DNA from: Kribbella sp. ALI-6-A
GTDB taxonomy: Bacteria; Actinomycetota; Actinomycetes; Propionibacteriales; Kribbellaceae
Direction: 5' to 3'
Length of the DNA stretch: 64,000 nucleotides
Assembly (NCBI RefSeq): GCF_001984195.1
Contig: NZ_MTQN01000010.1
Span: 806,001-870,000, forward strand
Shown one piece after another: positions 62,111-64,000 of the stretch. The notes under the pieces were generated by a model. That model did no database searches. It was not told the DNA's origin and worked only from the letters and a program-made list of their open reading frames with translations. Every line of letters starts with the position of its first letter. Position 1 is the stretch's first letter. A program made the position numbers and the translations under genes.

Positions 62111-63772
62111 ATGACAGCGTCGACTTCCCGCCCGGTGATCATCACCGTGGACGACGATCCGGGGGTGTCCCGGTCGATTGCCCGCGATCTTCGCCGCCGG
62201 TACGGCGAGCAGCACCGGATCGTCCGGGCCGAGACCGGTCCGCAGGCGCTGGACGCGTTGCGCGAGCTCAAGCTGCGCGGTGAGCCGGTCGCGCTGCTGC
62301 TGGCCGACTACCGGATGCCGCAGATGACCGGGATCGAGTTCCTGGAGCAGGCGATGGACCTGTTCCCGCTCGCCCGCCGGGTGCTGCTGACGGCGTACGC
62401 CGACACCGACGCCGCGATCCAGGCGATCAACGTGGTCGACCTCGACCACTACCTGCTCAAGCCGTGGAACCCGCCGGAGGAGAAGCTCTACCCGGTCGTC
62501 GACTCGATGCTGGAGCTGTGGCGGTCGACCCCGGAGCCGTCCACCGACGAGACCCGGGTGATCGGCCATCGCTGGTCCGCGCCGTCGTTCGCGGCGCGCG
62601 ACTTCCTAGCCCGCAACGCCGTGCCCTACCGCTGGTACGGCGTGGACGACGACGAGAGCAAGCGGCTGCTCGAAGCCGCCGGTGTCGACGGCTCCACGCT
62701 GCCGGTCGTGATCACCCCGGACGGCACGGTCATGGTCGCGCCGAGCGAGGCCGACCTGGCCGCGAAGGTCGGGCTGTCCACCGCGCCGGCGGAGAACTTC
62801 TACGACCTGGTCGTGGTCGGCGGCGGGCCCGCGGGGCTCGGCGCGGCCGTGTACGGCGCGAGCGAGGGCCTGCGGACCGTGCTGGTCGAGCAGTTGGCCA
62901 CCGGTGGTCAGGCCGGCCAGTCCAGCCGGATCGAGAACTACCTCGGCTTCCCCGACGGCGTGTCCGGGGCCCAGCTGACCGACCGGGCCCGGCGGCAGGC
63001 GCAGCGGTTCGGCGCCGAACTGCTGACCGCCCGCCAGGTGGTCGGGCTCGACACGCTCGGCTCCGCCCGGCGGCTGAAGTTCTCCGACGGCAGCGAGATC
63101 TCAGCCCACTCGGTGATCCTGGCGACCGGCGTCTCGTACCGGACTCTGCAGGCGCCGGGCGTCGACGAGCTGTGCGGCCGCGGCATCTACTACGGCTCGG
63201 CGACCACCGAGGGCCCGAGCTGTGCCGGCCAGGAGGTCTACATCATCGGCGGGGCGAACTCCGCCGGTCAGGCCGCGGTCTACTTCAGCAACCATGCCAA
63301 GCGCGTGCATATGCTGGTGAGAGGTCCGTCGCTCGAGGCGACCATGTCGTCGTACCTGATCAACCAGATCGACGCCATCGACAACATCGAGGTGCACACC
63401 TGTACGCAGGTGGTGTCCTGCAAGGGGTCGGAGCACCTGGAGCGGCTGACCCTGCAGAACAGCACGACCGGCGAGACGCGGGAGGTGGACACGGAGTGGA
63501 TGTTCGTGTTCATCGGCGCCGCACCCCGGACCGACTGGCTGCCGGGCGACCTGCTGCGCGACGACCGCGGCTTCGTGCTGACCGGTCCGGACCTGCGCGG
63601 CAAGCCACCGGGCTGGGCGCTGGAGCGGGAGCCGTACCACTTGGAGACGTCGATGCCGGGCGTCTTCGCGGCGGGCGACGTCCGGGCCGAGTCGGTCAAG
63701 CGGGTCGCCTCGGCGGTCGGCGACGGAGCCATGGCCGTGACCCTGGTGCACCGATACCTGGAGATGTTGTGA
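62111..63772 (+). CDS. Response regulator/thioredoxin-reductase-like fusion
   Basis: Protein of 553 aa. Residues 8-140 are a receiver domain (TVDDDP, phospho-Asp in LLADYRMP, Lys in YLLKPW). A glutaredoxin-like segment follows (160-220: FLARNAVPYRWYGVDDDE, LPVVITPDG). Residues 230-550 are a thioredoxin-reductase-like flavoprotein: VVVGGGPAGLGAAVYGASEGL, IIGGANSAGQAAVYF, and GVFAAGDVRAESVKRVASAVGDG. The redox CxxC of true TrxB is missing (the place reads GIYYGSATTEGPSC). The next gene encodes a cyclic-nucleotide-binding protein, possibly its partner. Signalling by redox and phosphorylation is inference. Confidence 0.88.
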   Translation: MTASTSRPVIITVDDDPGVSRSIARDLRRRYGEQHRIVRAETGPQALDALRELKLRGEPVALLLADYRMPQMTGIEFLEQAMDLFPLARRVLLTAYADTDAAIQAINVVDLDHYLLKPWNPPEEKLYPVVDSMLELWRSTPEPSTDETRVIGHRWSAPSFAARDFLARNAVPYRWYGVDDDESKRLLEAAGVDGSTLPVVITPDGTVMVAPSEADLAAKVGLSTAPAENFYDLVVVGGGPAGLGAAVYGASEGLRTVLVEQLATGGQAGQSSRIENYLGFPDGVSGAQLTDRARRQAQRFGAELLTARQVVGLDTLGSARRLKFSDGSEISAHSVILATGVSYRTLQAPGVDELCGRGIYYGSATTEGPSCAGQEVYIIGGANSAGQAAVYFSNHAKRVHMLVRGPSLEATMSSYLINQIDAIDNIEVHTCTQVVSCKGSEHLERLTLQNSTTGETREVDTEWMFVFIGAAPRTDWLPGDLLRDDRGFVLTGPDLRGKPPGWALEREPYHLETSMPGVFAAGDVRAESVKRVASAVGDGAMAVTLVHRYLEML

Positions 63773-63788
63773 ACGAGGAGACCGGCCG

Positions 63789-64000
63789 ATGAGCGCCGCC
63801 GAGACCGTGACGAGCGAGCCGCGGCGGATCAGTATCGACGAACTGCGCACGCTGTTCCTGTTCGAGAGCCTGACCGACGAGCAGCTGGGCTGGCTGGCCC
63901 GTGAGGGCACCGTCGAGTCGTACGAGGACGGCGTCGTCTTCACCGAGGGCGACGAGGCGGCCTGCTGCTACATCCTGCTGACCGGTGGGCTGCGGATGTG
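63789..64000 (+). CDS. Cyclic-nucleotide-binding-domain protein (partial)
   Basis: First 70 residues of a gene cut by the window end. After a short leader (MSAAETVTSEPRR) comes a cNMP-binding-type beta-roll: LRTLFLFESLTDEQLGWLA, then VVFTEGDEAACCYILLTGGLRM. ATG 63789 has GAGGAG upstream and lies 16 bases after the flavoprotein gene. In related operons such proteins often carry a histidine kinase C-terminus that would phosphorylate the receiver domain; this cannot be seen here. Confidence 0.75.
   Translation, partial: MSAAETVTSEPRRISIDELRTLFLFESLTDEQLGWLAREGTVESYEDGVVFTEGDEAACCYILLTGGLRM

Overview
The window is very G+C-rich DNA with many GTG starts, dense ATGA/GTGA/TGATG stop-start overlaps and strong Shine-Dalgarno sites. 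It has actinobacterial family markers: a PPA1309-type protein, UPF0182, a YlbL-like PDZ/Lon-type protease, a Zincin_2-type metalloprotease, and an initiator tRNA with a C1xU72 mismatch. I infer a soil actinomycete of the order Propionibacteriales, with Kribbella as the best guess. It reads as ordinary chromosome: I saw no insertion sequence, phage, integrase or CRISPR array.

Layout. 0-9 kb: MMPL exporter, CGNR zinc-finger regulator, MFS transporter, FdhF/YdeP-type molybdo-oxidoreductase, secreted rhamnogalacturonan lyase (PL11). 9-13 kb: a 3-hydroxybutyrate module (dehydrogenase, MHS-type symporter, GAF/PucR regulator). 13-21 kb: DUF2064-like protein, Nudix hydrolase, Zincin_2 protein, then a tight housekeeping run (moaE, small membrane protein, YlbL-like protease, PPA1309, UPF0182). 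21-27 kb: a mosaic of small genes, the initiator tRNA and a decayed dehydrogenase. 27-35 kb: an RpiR regulator facing a six-gene operon (C45 acyltransferase/peptidase, complete peptide ABC importer, alpha/beta hydrolase). 35-38 kb: a TetR-controlled ABC exporter. 38-46 kb: a seven-gene operon, NCS1 permease-ureABCFGD, next to a MarR regulator and a cytosolic AmiC-like receptor. 46-57 kb: FemAB transferase, a TetR/FAD-monooxygenase pair, a stand-alone LigD polymerase domain, IlvE, an XRE regulator, a LuxR-like regulator, an MFS exporter and an HxlR regulator. 57-64 kb: secreted subtilase, secreted GH18 chitinase, a response regulator/thioredoxin-reductase fusion and the start of a cyclic-nucleotide-binding protein cut by the window end.

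How the genes fit together. The lifestyle looks like a saprophyte that degrades polymers (pectin, chitin, protein), imports the products and assimilates nitrogen from urea-like compounds. The most coherent and least explained unit is the RpiR/C45/peptide-ABC/hydrolase locus: uptake of an amide- or ester-bearing molecule followed by two intracellular cleavage steps. The urease locus is unusual in starting with an NCS1 permease that carries a cysteine cluster at its tail and in lying beside an orphan amide-type receptor. Two divergent regulator promoters contain paired palindromes that look like real operators.

Two genes (FAD monooxygenase near 49,335 and LuxR-like regulator near 55,176) each lose one base from a run of three G/C. 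The second loss joins the regulator in frame to the following transporter gene. Both could be sequence errors and should be checked before the genes are called broken.
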